A stretch of DNA of 64,000 bases from Mytilus californianus (GCF_021869535.1 NW_026262701.1:3549501-3613500), one strand, 5' to 3'. Counted from the first letter of the stretch, positions 1 through 10,973 are shown. Program-made: numbers and translations. Notes: generated by a model not told the origin, from the sequence alone.

Positions 1-1330
1 CTGAATATTGGAAATCTATTTTCCGAATAATGTCTTTTAAAAAAAATAATATTAAAGAAAATTGTAAACATTGGCATCAATGAAAGAACTATAAATCAAT
101 TAAGATAATAGAAAAACAAATGATATGTGTTTTGTTTGATTTACATTGAATTTACCCCCTAAAATGACCGTATCAATGACATTTCATGTCAGCACAAAAG
201 CACTGTTACTTTGCTGGTGATACTCTCGAGGAAGAACTACCAACTGGTATCGAATGGTTCAAAAATTGTCAACATAAGACTATTCAGTTGCACTCGAAAT
301 AAATTAGTTGTATAGACAAATGAATTACGAAGTTGAAGAGCATTGAAAAGCAAACATTACAGACAATGTACCAACTCTAACTAGGGTCTCCAATGCTTGG
401 GTTAGAAAAACCTTAGTGGTTTAAAGTTTCAAATGATTTCAACGTTTTTGACACTACATTTAAAGAAAAAGAACGTATTAATGATATACCAGGTCAGCAC
501 ACTTACCACTGGGCTGGTAATCCCATTGGGAAGAAACGTTCAACAGCAGTGACGTCGACACAGAGGTAATAAAAACTCATCAGAGATAAGACTCTTATAA
601 TTAAATACAATCGACTCGTGAACAAAAGACTCACCAGTGGCACATGAATATAAAACAAAACTGCAATGAAAGTCAATAACAAATCAAAAATCTAAAAACA
701 TATAGAAAATCCCACTAAGGCCTTTAATAAAACAAACAAACAAAGCATTGCAGACTATACAAAATCACCTACAATTCAAACACAGTGAGATTTGCATGTA
801 TCATCATTATAATTAAATATGAAATCCGAGGGCATATGTAATGAACTCCTCATGGATTCCAGGATTAAAGTTCTGTACACCAGACGCGCGTTTCGTCTAC
901 AAAAGACTTACCAGTGACGATCGAATCAAAAAAGGTAAAAATGACAAATATGAACAAAGTTGAAGAGTATTGAGACCCTTGAATGCCGAAAGGTTTTGAC
1001 AATTACAACTAAGATGATCTATTCCTGGGGTAAAAAAATCCTTTCTATTTGGAAAACCTCAAAATGACCATATCACTGATATTTCATGCCAACACAGAAG
1101 AGCTGACTACTGGGCTGTTGATACAAGATCGGTTAAAAGGGATAAGTATAAACAAACACACTGTTGTCTTAAAGCATGCCAGTACCGAACACTGGGTATT
1201 GCACAAATGACTCCTTCAGGGATTGGCGATACGCTAGCAGCTATACAGATCCAGTGGAAGTGCTATAAATGTCAGTGCGCAAGGTACATGTTTTGTCATA
1301 TCAGGTAAAAATAATTTATCCTTATTTAAT
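1..1330 (-). repeat. Nested, diverged copies of dispersed repeat family D
   Basis: The stretch reads mostly as minus-strand pieces of one interspersed family. Recurrent landmarks are a phrase of the type 'ctgactactgggctg' (near 200, 505 and 1095), 'aagttgaagagcattga' (near 330 and 960) and the core 'cagacgcgcgtttcgtctac' at 881-900. A weaker copy of the same core lies near 615-645. No coding potential was seen. Copies are broken and nested, so individual ends are not resolved. Confidence 0.6.
877..920 (-). ncRNA. Hammerhead-ribozyme-like motif in a family D copy (decayed core)
   Basis: Read on the minus strand: stem I strand UCGUCA, core CUGGUAA (consensus CUGANGA, two changes), stem II GUCU-UUUGU-AGAC, GAA, self-complementary ACGCGCGU, C at the cleavage position, and stem I strand UGGUGU (5 of 6 pairs form). 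The layout and 44-nt length match the better copy at 21406-21449. The two core changes should make this copy inactive. Confidence 0.5.
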
Positions 1331-1431
1331 GGTTATATAGCGTCATCAGCAACATTATTCCTAGTATATCCTTTTAAGGACTGCCGTATGCACGTACTGA
1401 AGCAATAAATGTTACTTTTACGGGACTAGTG

Positions 1432-1562
1432 AAAAGTAAAATATCAAAAATACCGAACTCCAAGGAAAATTCAAAACGGAAAGTCCCTTATCAAATGCCA
1501 AAATCAAAAGCTCAAACACTTCAAACGAATGGAAAACAACTGTCATATTCCTGACTTGGTAC
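1432..1562 (-). repeat. Dispersed repeat family C, fragment
   Basis: The minus strand shows the family C landmarks 'cattcgtttgaagtg', 'gatttggcattt'-like sequence and 'ccttggagttcggtattt', as in the longer copy at 62625-62885. It abuts a family B fragment at its right end. Confidence 0.6.
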
Positions 1563-1565
1563 AGG

Positions 1566-1662
1566 CATTGAAGACCTGTTGGTGACCTTCTACTGTTGTC
1601 TGTTCTATGGTCGGGTTGTTGTCTCTTTGACACATTCTCCATTTCCATTCTCAATTTTATTT
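1566..1662 (+). repeat. Dispersed repeat family B, fragment
   Basis: It carries 'ggtcgggttgttgtctcttt' followed by 'gacacattctccatttccat'. Matching copies are at 3980-4092 (+) and 42071-42222 (-). The small ORF over this area on the minus strand is a by-product of the repeat. Confidence 0.65.
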
Positions 1663-2369
1663 CCTTATAATTTCGTTATTGATATAAGTGTTCCGATTGA
1701 AGTCAAACAGAGGAAGTGACAATTATGTTGTGAATACTAAACATAATGAACAGTAATGTAAATTTTAGATAAAGAACATTATCCATTAAAAATCATAAAA
1801 CGCACAAGGTTTTACTGTTTCTTTACATCGTAATACAATTAAAATTCATATTTCTGAAAAAAATCCATTAAGGAAGATAACTATGTCTCCGGAGTAAAGT
1901 AAATGCTGCATTTTGATAAGATTATTACATGTATGTAGGTCTGGGGTTTATACCTCTTTCCAAATAATAAACATCAGTTTTATCAGTAATCAAAACATAT
2001 TTTCACCCACTCTAGGGGCGATGTCAATCAGATGCGGACACTTAAAAACAAAAGATATATCAAAGTGCTAACAATTAAAGCGACAGTAGGTTACCAATGT
2101 TCAAGTCTCGTAAAACGATTAGGAAGAGACCAATCAATGTGACGAAAAGAATCAGAGGGAATCACATGAACATCAAAAGGGGCGAAACCAGGTGTGTCGA
2201 CAGTGTAAGCGACACCTGCTATGCATACATCACCTGCTATGCATATCCAGACTCAGTAAACATGTTACAATCTCCTCGGATAATAGTATAAAACATGTGA
2301 CTCCTATACACTAAACACATGTATTCTCCATTCTTAATAAATTGAAAGAACTCGTCTTAGTTTATTTCG
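1663..2369. other. No gene seen; small local duplication
   Basis: AT-rich non-coding sequence. At about 2213-2246 a 16-17 bp segment containing 'cacctgctatgcata' occurs twice in a row. The short ORF over it (2097-2291) has no recognisable domain. Confidence 0.4.
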
Positions 2370-2379
2370 TATTACAAAA

Positions 2380-2552
2380 ATGGTCATTGCAGATACAAAT
2401 ATCCTTCTTCTAAAAGAAAGGGACACATCATACTCTGGTTCAAACAACAAGTTCATCGAAACTTATAATATCAAGATGCTTGATATTTTGAACAACATAT
2501 TTGTTATGTTTGGAGGACGAATTTTTTCAACATACAATTGGAATTCCTCGAA
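2380..2552 (+). pseudogene. Penelope-like reverse transcriptase fragment
   Basis: About 57 codons, including 'MLDILNNIFVMFGGRIF', match in pattern the Penelope-like RT segment just before its conserved IPMGTNCAP box, as also seen at 33487-33753 (-). The frame reaches 'GIP' and then runs into the 37-bp tandem array at 2553, so only a sliver of the polymerase is present. It is a dead remnant: no palm catalytic box, no ORF continuation. Confidence 0.55.
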
Positions 2553-2868
2553 CTTGCAATGAGTAATACGACCTATCCCCGTATGTTTACTTGCAATGAG
2601 TAATACGACCTATCCCCGTATGTTTACTTGCAATGAGTAATACGACCTATCCCCGTATGTTCACTTGCAATGAGTAATACGACCTATCCCCGTATGTTTA
2701 CTTGCAATGAGTAATACGACCTATCCCCGTATGTTCACTTGCAATGAGTAATACGACCTTTCCCCGTATGTTTACTTGCAATGAGTAATACGACCTATCC
2801 CCGTAAGTTTGCTTGCAATGAGTAATACGACCTATCCCCGTATGTTTGCTTGCAATGAGTAATACGAC
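2553..2868 (+). repeat. 37-bp minisatellite, about 8.5 copies
   Basis: Unit starts fall at 2553, 2590, 2627, 2664, 2701, 2738, 2775, 2812 and 2849, an exact 37-bp period. The unit contains 'cttgcaatgagtaatacgac' followed by 'ctatccccgtatgttta'. Copies differ by only a few substitutions (for example t/c near the end of the unit), so the array is young or homogenised. Confidence 0.95.
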
Positions 2869-3979
2869 GGGTTTGAGAACTGATTACCCTTTTGCTCAAT
2901 CTATTATTGAATCAGTTTTTTGCTATGATTGTTTATTATTTCGTCCATTTTTTCCGTCAAGGCTCTTTAAGGTTCACTGAAACATCGAACTCTTTCTATC
3001 TTAAATACTTTTGCAAATGCAAATCAAAACATTAAAGAAAGGTGTATCAGTTCATGCACAATTCTTTTTATATGTATAGGGGTTATAACATCATCTTTGA
3101 GGACATATGCACTTTCAGATTGATGGCACCAGAAACTTTTATTTGTCCTAGTAAACCAAATAGCTAATACAATTTGTTTGTTGTTTATTTTATAATAATG
3201 AACTTTATTTGTTTTTTCTCAATCGATTTATGAATTTCAAACAGCGGTATACTACTGTTGCCTTTATTTAAGGTTCTTATCTAAAATTATGAGCCATTAT
3301 TAGAATATAGTAGAATGAAGTTATCAAGCATTAACATTTATTTTATTATTAGATTGACACGATAAAACTAAAGAAAGACATTTTAGGTTAAATATAATTA
3401 AGTTATCTACTTGCGCTAATGTATGTTCAAAGACAATCTAACCCTATAATATTTAATGGGTGTAAATCTCCTGCGGATATCCTATAACCTTGCACTAATT
3501 TCATGTACTACAATTTAGCAAGCTCCTTTTACATCACATTTGTGATAAAAGATATTAAAGACTATGTTTTTTATCAATCTGATATAATTCAAACATATGA
3601 TATATCGATTAATGGCCAACACATTAATGAAAGTTACTAAACGAACAAAATATTCGAAAACCCTCTATTGCAATATTGAAGGAATCGGGAATTATTTCCG
3701 TCATTAAGAAAATACTTTACCACAAGTCATCATTTAGTATGACTTATCATAAATTGGCTTGGCATCGAAATATTTATCAAATCTAAAAGTGGTTCAAGGT
3801 TGTAAACAATCATACGATACTCGACTTTCACCATCGGTTAATTTTATTGTTCCTCAATCAAACACAGAACAACGCAAATCAACTGTCTCTTTTAGCAGTG
3901 CAAAAGGGTGGAATTCACTATCAAGTAAATAAAAATAAGAACAAAAAACTGTTTCTGCATTCAAATATTCTTACTACGG
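2869..3979. other. No gene seen; one family C scrap
   Basis: AT-rich sequence. A family C scrap with 'acagcggtatactactgttg' lies at about 3219-3280. The 121-codon ORF starting at 3847 runs through dispersed repeats and has no recognisable domain. Confidence 0.45.
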
Positions 3980-4092
3980 GTGCGGGAATTTCTCGCTGTG
4001 TTGAAGGCCCATTGGTGGCCTTGGGCTGTTTTCTGCTCTTTGGTCGGGTTGTTGTCTCTTTGACACATTCCCCATTTCCATTCTCTATTTTA
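3980..4092 (+). repeat. Dispersed repeat family B
   Basis: It starts with 'tgcgggaatttctcgctgtg' and ends with 'ccatttccattctctatttt'. It is the same family as 1566-1662 and the inverted copy 42071-42222. Confidence 0.65.
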
Positions 4093-4280
4093 TTACTAAT
4101 CAAAACTTTAACCACTATCTACGTCATTTTTTTTTTTGTTCTTGTGATGAATGTATATTATTGTTTATCAATTTGTATAGGTATATTGGTTATGTTTTGT
4201 TCATGTAGTTAATATTGTATCCATATAGCGTTATTGGTAATTGTTCTAATCCAAAAAAGTAACTCTCTTTAAATAAAGAT

Positions 4281-4357
4281 ACTATTATTATTAATATTAT
4301 TATTATTAATAATTATTATTTTTAGTATTATTATTTTTATAATCATTATTAATGATA
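4281..4357. repeat. Imperfect (ATT)n microsatellite
   Basis: Runs of att/taat triplets with interruptions; low complexity. Confidence 0.8.
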
Positions 4358-4374
4358 TTCTAAATGCGGGCCTT

Positions 4375-4750
4375 ATCGTCCCTTGGTGTCAACTACAAAT
4401 GTATAAAGAAAAACTGATCAAAGATACCAGGCTTATTATTTTTTACTGCAAACAAACGTTTCGTCTACATGAGGCTCGTCAGTGGCGCTCGTTTTAAACA
4501 AGACCAATTTGAATTTCAAGAGGATTGAAAACAAAAATTCCAAAAAGTCGTGAAAAATGGGTAAGACTATGTATGCCTGGGAGTACAAAAAGCTAAGTGT
4601 TGTCAATTCTTTTAAATATTTTATACACAATGAATATACAGAAAAAAACCAGCATCAATGATGTTTACTGTAAGCACATGAGGGCTGATAATTGGCTGAG
4701 GATACTTTCGCGAACGCAACGTTCACTTGCAATGGCATCGAACAAAAACG
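4375..4750 (-). repeat. Dispersed repeat family D, diverged copy with hammerhead-like remnant
   Basis: The minus strand carries family D landmarks. The ribozyme-like core lies at about 4444-4488: CUGACGA, a partly paired stem II ending in AGAC, then GAAACG, with helix III decayed. The 'ggctgataattggctgagga' part near 4683 corresponds to the 'ctgactactgggctg' landmark of other copies. Confidence 0.5.
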
Positions 4751-4770
4751 AACATACCAGGATTATACCT

Positions 4771-5155
4771 TTTTCAACTGATTTTTATATTTTGTTCTTA
4801 TGTTGTGCTGTTACACCACTGTCCCCGGTAAGGGGAGGGTGGAGCGCTCACAAAAATGTTTAACCCCGCCACATTTATTTATGTGCCTGTCCCAAGTCAG
4901 GAGCCTGCAGTTCAGTGGTTGTCGTTGGTTCATGTCTGTCATATTTGTTTTTCGTAAATGTTTTGTTATAAATTAGGCCGTTGGTTTTCTCGATTGAATT
5001 GTTTCATATTTTATAGCCTTTTATAGCCGACTATACGGTATGGGTTTTTCTCATTGTTGAAGGCCGTACGGTTGCCTATACTTGCTTACATTCACTTTAT
5101 TTGAACTTTGGTGGATAGTTGTCTCATTGGCAATCATACCTCATCTACTTACTTT
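4771..5155 (+). repeat. Dispersed repeat family A, nearly full copy
   Basis: Landmarks in order: 'gtgctgttacaccactgtcc', 'gtgcctgtcccaagtcagga', 'aggccgttggttttctcg', 'ttgaaggccgtacgg', 'ggatagttgtctcattggca' and 'atcatacctcat'. Further copies are at 20400-20690, 34381-34649, 53039-53460 and 57891-58300 (all minus), with a fragment at 27892-28000 (+). No ORF of note; it behaves as a non-autonomous interspersed repeat. Confidence 0.75.
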
Positions 5156-5172
5156 TATCATAATTTTGTACT

Positions 5173-5235
5173 TCTATGTCAGACGCGCGTTTCATTTATA
5201 CACGACTTGTCTGTAGCGCTAACTTATTAGAAACA
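5173..5235 (-). repeat. Family D fragment with hammerhead-like remnant
   Basis: It contains 'cagacgcgcgtttcatttat', the minus-strand image of GAAACGCGCGUCUG. The core is altered to CAGACAA, so only the helix III side is preserved. Confidence 0.45.
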
Positions 5236-6030
5236 ATACTATTTATGTATTTATTTTAAATCCAATGCGTTCTTAATAAACATGAATATTTCCCATTAAG
5301 GATATTCGCTACTCTGTTTCAAAATAACAGGCTTTTTAAAAGACTGTTATAAATTCATAGTATATAAATATCTGAACTAAAAAAAAGCATGAATAGTCCA
5401 TGTCCTTGTTTTCGAGATATAAGCCATTAAAAATTTGGCAGAAAGTGATTATCTTTAGATTTTTCATACATTTTAACATTTGCACCTTTTTTCTTTCAAA
5501 AACAAGGACTTTATATGACTTTCAAATATGGCTTTTTAAATTATATGTAATATGTTATGAAAAGAATAGTAAGGGTTAGCGGGCAAAATTTATATTTGCA
5601 CTATATGAATAAAGCCAAGGAATTCCGAATATATGACAAAAAGTCAGAAACAAGAGGAGCGAACATCCTTAAATCTTGAACGAACAAAAAGCTACTGTTT
5701 ATTCAACATTTAAACATTTTTGCGACAACGGGCTTCAATGATGAGCTAAATTCATGGTAGCGGACGGTAACAGACGGCAACAAATAGATGCACGATCTTG
5801 GCTTTGTAAGGGGGGGGCACATTAAAAAGTGTCGGGTTTAAGCTAACCTCTCTCTAACCGAGTAGAGTGATATTAAAGCAAAATATTAGAACAAGCTGTA
5901 AAAATCAGTTGAAAAGGGCTGGATTAGTTTCACCTACAACAATCGATTTTACTATCACTACAACCAAGTAATGAATACTGATATGTTTTATAATAAATAC
6001 AATCTGAGAAGAGGGAACATATTTTGTTAT
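5236..6030. other. No gene seen; family A scrap
   Basis: AT-rich sequence. At about 5815-5935 a scrap ending 'aaaaatcagttgaaaagggc' resembles the distal part of family A at 58250-58300. A 7-g run sits near 5812. Confidence 0.35.
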
Positions 6031-6032
6031 CA

Positions 6033-6270
6033 TGAATACAACTGTTGTACACGAAAACTCATCAGTAAATGTACTTTAATGCCATCTTTATGATCTGAGG
6101 AATGACGGTTCCTCCGTATATTCGATAGTTACCTTGATAATGAGTTCTTCTGTATGCCAGGTCCTTTATAGGTCCAGTAAACACCTTTTTGTGATGACAT
6201 GAAACATCAGTTGTACGTTTATTTTCGTTGAATTTACTGTTTACCAAATTCTGACGTATTCGAAACACTT
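6033..6270 (-). repeat. Family D fragment
   Basis: The minus strand has 'gatgtttcatgtcatcacaa' and a CUGAUGAGU core near 6055-6070, both family D landmarks. The 68-codon minus ORF over this stretch reads through the repeat and is not taken as a gene. Confidence 0.4.
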
Positions 6271-6274
6271 AGGT

Positions 6275-6425
6275 TTTTCTACAGCCAAAAAAGCCTTATC
6301 CGTGGTTGTTTCCAATGCTCTTCAACTTCGTATTAAATTTGATCTCCCTAAAGATGGGTCTTTTGTAGACGAAACGCGCGCGTCTGGCGTACCAATTTAT
6401 AAGTCTAGTATCTTTGATGAGTTTA
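6275..6425 (+). repeat. Dispersed repeat family D
   Basis: It carries 'caatgctcttcaacttcgta', then stem II GTCT-TTTGT-AGAC (6358-6370), GAA, a 10-nt palindrome ACGCGCGCGT (6374-6383), C, and TGGCGT (6385-6390). The 5' half of the ribozyme-like core is degraded. Helix III is 2 nt longer than in other copies yet still perfectly self-complementary. Confidence 0.6.
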
Positions 6426-6995
6426 TATAATTGATACCTTACTAAAGCAGTAACAGAATCAATAAATGGTTTTATTTTGCCCAGTATTGAAATGCAAAAA
6501 CTTTAATTTTTTTTACTCCTTATTGAATTTAGAAATATAATACATCAAATGCACGAGAAATATCATTATCTCTCTGTGTGGGCAGGGGGATCTGACCACC
6601 AATCGTTTAAGGTGCAATCTGCACTCATGCGAGAAACGAATGTAAATGTTGTTTAATTGATATCGACCACTCAACATTATTTCTATTAAAGTAGCAAAAC
6701 ACCTGTTTCAACTTCCTATTTATCAGATAATTAATATATATATTTTTTGTTGCAATCATAGATTGCAACAGAAACGCAAAACAACTTTTTATAAGTATAC
6801 ATTTATGTATTGTTTTTCAAATGAAAATAAAACTATTTGATTAACAAAACAGCAACAACTTAAAAAAAACTTACAGACAAACAAAAAACGTGTTTTTATA
6901 GTGTAAGATTGTTTTCCGGAGAAGGAATTGTAATGTCATCAAGAGTTGCTATAATGCCTTCAATCAAAGTTTGTTTATTGGCGTTTAACACCATT
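6426..6995. other. No gene seen
   Basis: AT-rich intergenic sequence with no ORF, repeat or RNA gene that I can support. Confidence 0.4.
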
Positions 6996-7464
6996 TTAAG
7001 CGACCTTAGCTGTATCATGGCGGTTATTTCTTATTGGTAGAGAATTAAAAGAAAACTGGAAATCCTTGTCAATCAGGATCGCAGTCGAACGCACCTCGCC
7101 ACGAGCGGGGTTCGAACTTGCAACCTTTCTGAGAATTGACTGGCTAGTGTTCACTGTATATGATTTTCTTGACTTTTCGTCCCTGACGTCCTCAAACAAA
7201 CTCTCTTGTGATATTTTGTCCCATTTTTTACATTTCAAATCTGGCATATATCCTGCAACTCCACTTTTTTTCAATCTAAAGTTGTTTCTAGCTGTGCTCG
7301 TTGACAAAAGCCTAGAAAACTCTAGAACAAAGCCTAGAAAAAGGTCCGTACGGAAAGCTACGTTTCTGTTTTTACTCTGCAAACCTTTTTCCTGTAGAAG
7401 TCTTTTTAATAAAATTCCCAAAAAGCTCGGTAATCAACTTTCCTCTTTCGATGGTGGTACCTGA
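6996..7464. other. Overlapping ORFs on both strands of unknown nature, with tRNA-like stretch
   Basis: Two ORFs overlap on opposite strands: 141 codons on minus (6996-7421) and 132 codons on plus (7066-7464). I recognise neither and see no domain, signal peptide or repeat. On the minus strand, about 7095-7125 has a tRNA B-box-like GTTCGAACCCC, as in tRNA-derived SINEs, with no convincing A box. The shared open region could be a decayed exon or element. Its mutual overlap and lack of recognisable motifs argue against annotating a gene. Confidence 0.25.
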
Positions 7465-8249
7465 CATTATGGATTTCTATTGTTTCCAGTCAGAGATCGT
7501 TAGCTTGCAGAAAATCTGGACAGAAGAGAAGAACCAGACTTGTAGTTTAGGAAAGATATGATTGAAACATACTGTGCGCATTTGTAAACATATTTGTGGG
7601 GTCTCAACCCTTCCCTAATTTGGAGAGTGGAGTCAGTTTTTTTTAATATTTACATCGAATCATTCCAATCAGGAAACATTTGATATCGGCTGAAGATATT
7701 TGCAAAGATGTGTTAAGATCGAAGATTATATTCCATTCATGCGTTGTTTCAGAAAGTAAAAAATAAAATCAAAAGAAAATAAATTTACATGAATGAGGTC
7801 CAGGTGGCCTGGGATGAAAACAAATGTACGTTTTAAATGCCAACCTAAGTAAATGTTGTTTAAGCATACTTCATTACACAGTCGTATTGAATTAACAAAT
7901 ACATAAGCTTGTACAAATAAACAAGGACCACAAAAAGAAGGTTATTTCGGAAATTACATGTTTTTATATAATACAATACAAAACATACGTCATTTTAAAT
8001 GTTACCAGTGTTAATCAAATCTTTTGCACATTTTACTTTGTAATCCGACATTTGTGCACATTTTAGCCAATATCTATTTAAAGAATTAAGGAATATAATC
8101 TACGTATAACATTATACAAAACAAGATGTTAAACTGTACCAACTGAAAACTTGTCAAACTACCAAGACCTAGAGTCAAGCCGACTAGGATTTACTCTTTT
8201 TTCAAATACTGCAGATGTAGAAAAAGACATATTTTGTAGTCTTTGATTT
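7465..8249. other. No gene seen
   Basis: AT-rich sequence with no feature I can support. Confidence 0.4.
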
Positions 8250-8317
8250 GACTTCGGTGGGAATCGAACCAACAATTGTGAATTCTCCCACTAGAGGCGA
8301 GCTATAGCTACCAGAAG
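8250..8317 (-). repeat. tRNA-like (SINE head) remnant
   Basis: On the minus strand 'ggttcgattcc' matches the RNA polymerase III B box, and 'tagctatagctcg' upstream resembles an A box. Acceptor and anticodon arms do not close convincingly, so I call a tRNA-derived SINE remnant rather than a tRNA gene. Confidence 0.35.
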
Positions 8318-9240
8318 ATCATCGATGCGTTCAATATATTTGATTTGATATGCTACAATACAACTACAAATAAATCTAGAGAAAGCTGCAATGACCTGTT
8401 TCATCGTACACTTCATTTTGGTATCCTCTTCGAAGTCAGCATCTAATGATGAGAAATTATGTTTTAAAAAATGCACAATATTTAAGACTAGAAAACAACT
8501 GGAAAAATTACTTTCAATTGAAAATAAAATCACCCATTTACCAAGAAAACAAAAAGTGTTAATTTGTTGTCGGTCATTGGCCTTTTTTCATGATCAATAT
8601 TTGTCTATCTTAACCAATTTATCCTACATGAGAAATGTGTATTAAGGTTAATTGAATTGACTTTGGCGCCAATTAACGAAGACTAAAAGTTTAAACTTAC
8701 CTGAACTTATATTTCTACAACCTTTACCACACCATAACTTATAAAATCAGTTATTTTGAATAACTAAGTTATATCTTGGAATGCCATTTTCATATAAATA
8801 ACATTCAATAAAAATATAATACTTTTATCCAGAATACCTTTTAACAACAGTAAGGATACATAAATATTTAGAATGAAATAAAAATCTATAAATATATTTG
8901 CTTTGAATAATTAAATGGGTTGTTGAAGAACATTAATCGACATCTTGCAAAGAATTCCACTCGTACCTGTGCTTGGGGCCATCCTTATCTTGAAAAGAGG
9001 TGTGAGCGCTTGCTCCGGGTTGAAGCCATCTGTCACTGTGACTCTGCGATAACGAAAAGCAATATAAGACTCGTTGTTTGATTTGGGCAATCAACACGTG
9101 TAGGTAGAAGTTTAGCATCATACACCACTTTATTACTTCATTCATCATAATTAAACACATTCAAATATTCCTGCCATTTCATATTAAAAAAACGAATATG
9201 AAAGGCTTAATGGCACTTGGTGTGAATGGTTAATAAAAAA
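8318..9240. other. No gene seen
   Basis: AT-rich sequence. Short ORFs at 8291-8645 and 8933-9160 have no recognisable domain. Confidence 0.4.
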
Positions 9241-9361
9241 CCATGAAAAAATACCGAATTCTAAGGTTAATTCAAAAAGGAAAGGTCCAGAAAACCTGAC
9301 AAATTCAAACGCTCCACTATATCAACCGACTGAACATATGGAAAATAACTGTCATATTTCT

Positions 9362-9568
9362 GAGGGGCCTGATGGGTTATTTTCGTTCTTCGTGATCGGC
9401 GCATTTTCGCTATCGTGATCCGTTTTTCTACAGATTTTTTTTTTTTATATTTTCGTGATCCGTGATCATGGAAATTTATTTTCTGTGAATCGTGATTGAC
9501 AAAAAAATCAACTTGTGAATCGTGATGAGCCCCCCCCCCCCCCCCCCCCCCCCCCCATCAGGCCCCTC
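9362..9568. mobile_element. 207-bp MITE-like element with 13-bp perfect TIRs and 6-bp target duplication
   Basis: The ends are exact inverted repeats: GAGGGGCCTGATG (9362-9374) and CATCAGGCCCCTC (9556-9568). The element is flanked by a direct repeat ATTTCT at 9356-9361 and 9569-9574. Removing the element plus one ATTTCT restores the continuous family C sequence, which confirms insertion. The interior has several 'cgtgat' repeats and a 27-C run next to the right end. There is no coding capacity, so it is non-autonomous. The superfamily is not identified. Confidence 0.85.
9530..9556 (+). repeat. 27-bp poly-C tract
   Basis: Uninterrupted C run inside the MITE-like element, bounded by 'tgatgag' on the left and 'catca' on the right, so it sits in the loop of a short inverted repeat. 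The length may be uncertain in the assembly. Confidence 0.9.
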
Positions 9569-9590
9569 ATTTCTGACTTGGTAAATTGTC

Positions 9591-10215
9591 GCCTCTTTTT
9601 TACAAACATAAAAGTGGTATAATGTGAGGGTTCTTTTTTAAAAAAGTTACTATGATTAGTTTAATGTGAATGGTTACAAATTAATGTAAAAGGTGTACTA
9701 AAACTGAATGTATATATTGTAATAGAAAACAAAGGATATGGGGTATCCATCCATGTATCGACATTAATTGGAGTCAAGTTAATGTAGAACCAACATTTAA
9801 GTTCAGATTTAATAAAAAAAAAACAAAACTTGTAATAAATACACTGAAATCCTTATTACACGTTGTATGTTTTATAGTTTATTAACTATTATTTGCAGTG
9901 GTATTGTTTTTTTGTTTCCAGATCAAGACAGTGCTTAAACATAAGGGGGCAATGTTTTGACATGTTAATCATTACAGTATACATAAGTCAAGGATTTTTA
10001 AGCAAAATATGCCTTCGTGGAGGTTTTTCGGGGATCGTCTTATAGTAAAAATATGCTTTCAATAATCTCTTTTCTGAACAAATAAATACAAGTATGACAT
10101 GTTATACATATCGTTATTTCAGTTAGTTTTCTAATCAATGGAATAATTTTTTTTATTACTTTAAGTCGAATCTACTGTGTGTTCCGGTTCTTCGGCTTGA
10201 ATTGTGATTGAGCAC
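9591..10215. other. No gene seen
   Basis: AT-rich sequence with no supported feature. Confidence 0.4.
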
Positions 10216-10264
10216 ATGCTTACTGTTACTATGCTTACTGTTACTATGCTTACTGTTACTATGC
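10216..10264 (+). repeat. 15-bp minisatellite, 3 copies
   Basis: 'atgcttactgttact' at 10216, 10231 and 10246. The Leu/Cys-rich short ORF over it is an artefact. Confidence 0.9.
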
Positions 10265-10359
10265 GACGTGTTTAGGAACATTATTACCTGTATGGATAGC
10301 AGGATACGTTATTCTCTGTCGACGCTCCAGGTCTCGCTCCTTTTAGGCGTTCGTGCGAT

Positions 10360-10425
10360 TTCCTCAGTTTTTGTTTGTTGTCATGACAATTTATGAGATT
10401 TGAACATCGGTAAACTACTGTTACC
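10360..10425 (+). repeat. Family C scrap
   Basis: 'gagatttgaacatcggtaaa' followed by 'ctactgttacctaaattta' is the diverged end motif of family C. Confidence 0.45.
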
Positions 10426-10524
10426 TAAATTTATCTTGTTCATGAACTTGATACCTGACATTTCAAACTAGTATTATATCTTTTCCCTAGCAAGAATACT
10501 TAAATAATAATTATACTTATATAA

Positions 10525-10973
10525 ACAGCGAAATTTCACTCACATGAATTTCACGTGATTTTAAATTCATGGGAATCTCACGTGAAATTCACGTGAATTT
10601 CACCTCAAACGAGCGTATACGTAAAACTCACGTGAAATCAGTTCATGTGAGTTTCACATGAATCTCATGTGAAACTCACGTGAAAATCACATGCATTTTT
10701 TCACGTGATATTCACGTGAATTTTGAAAATAAAGTAATTCAAATAACATATACATTTTCAAATTCAATTAAAATCAGGAAAATTCCATTTCTTTTTAAAG
10801 TTCACATGAAATTCACGTGAGATTTCTGTGAATCTCAAATCACGTGAAATTGACATGAAAATTTCCATGAGAGTTTTATGTATAAGCTCGTTTGAGGTGA
10901 ATTTCAAATGAAATTTATCATGTGAATTTCAAGCGAAATTCATGTGATATTCACGTGAGCAAAGTTTGACTGT
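10525..10973. mobile_element. CACGTG-rich foldback (long imperfect inverted repeat) element
   Basis: The two halves are imperfect inverted repeats of about 200 bp. The outer ends 'acagcgaaatttcactcac' and the complement of 'gtgagcaaagtttgactgt' correspond. The segment at 10594-10613 ('gaatttcacctcaaacgagc') pairs 19 of 20 with 10886-10905. Both arms are built from repeated 'ttcacgtgaa'-type motifs; I count about ten CACGTG hexamers, plus CATGTG/CACATG variants. A clear target duplication was not found. No ORF; best read as a non-autonomous foldback transposon. Confidence 0.7.

Larger units (their letters stand above)
9241..9590 (-). repeat. Dispersed repeat family C, split by a small inverted-repeat element
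   Basis: The minus-strand family C sequence ('ttagaattcggtattttt', 'ccatatgttcagtcgg') runs to 9361. It is cut by the 207-bp element at 9362-9568 and resumes with 'tctgacttggtaaattg'. The intact target order is seen at 1544-1565 ('gtcatattcctgacttggta'). Confidence 0.65.

Noticed and set aside
2553..2868. CRISPR-like array (37-bp repeats)
   Set aside because: There are no spacers; the units are contiguous, and the genome is eukaryotic.
6996..7464. Host gene in the overlapping 141- and 132-codon ORFs
   Set aside because: Opposite-strand frames overlap completely, no motif is recognisable in either, and a tRNA-like SINE piece is included; left as unknown.
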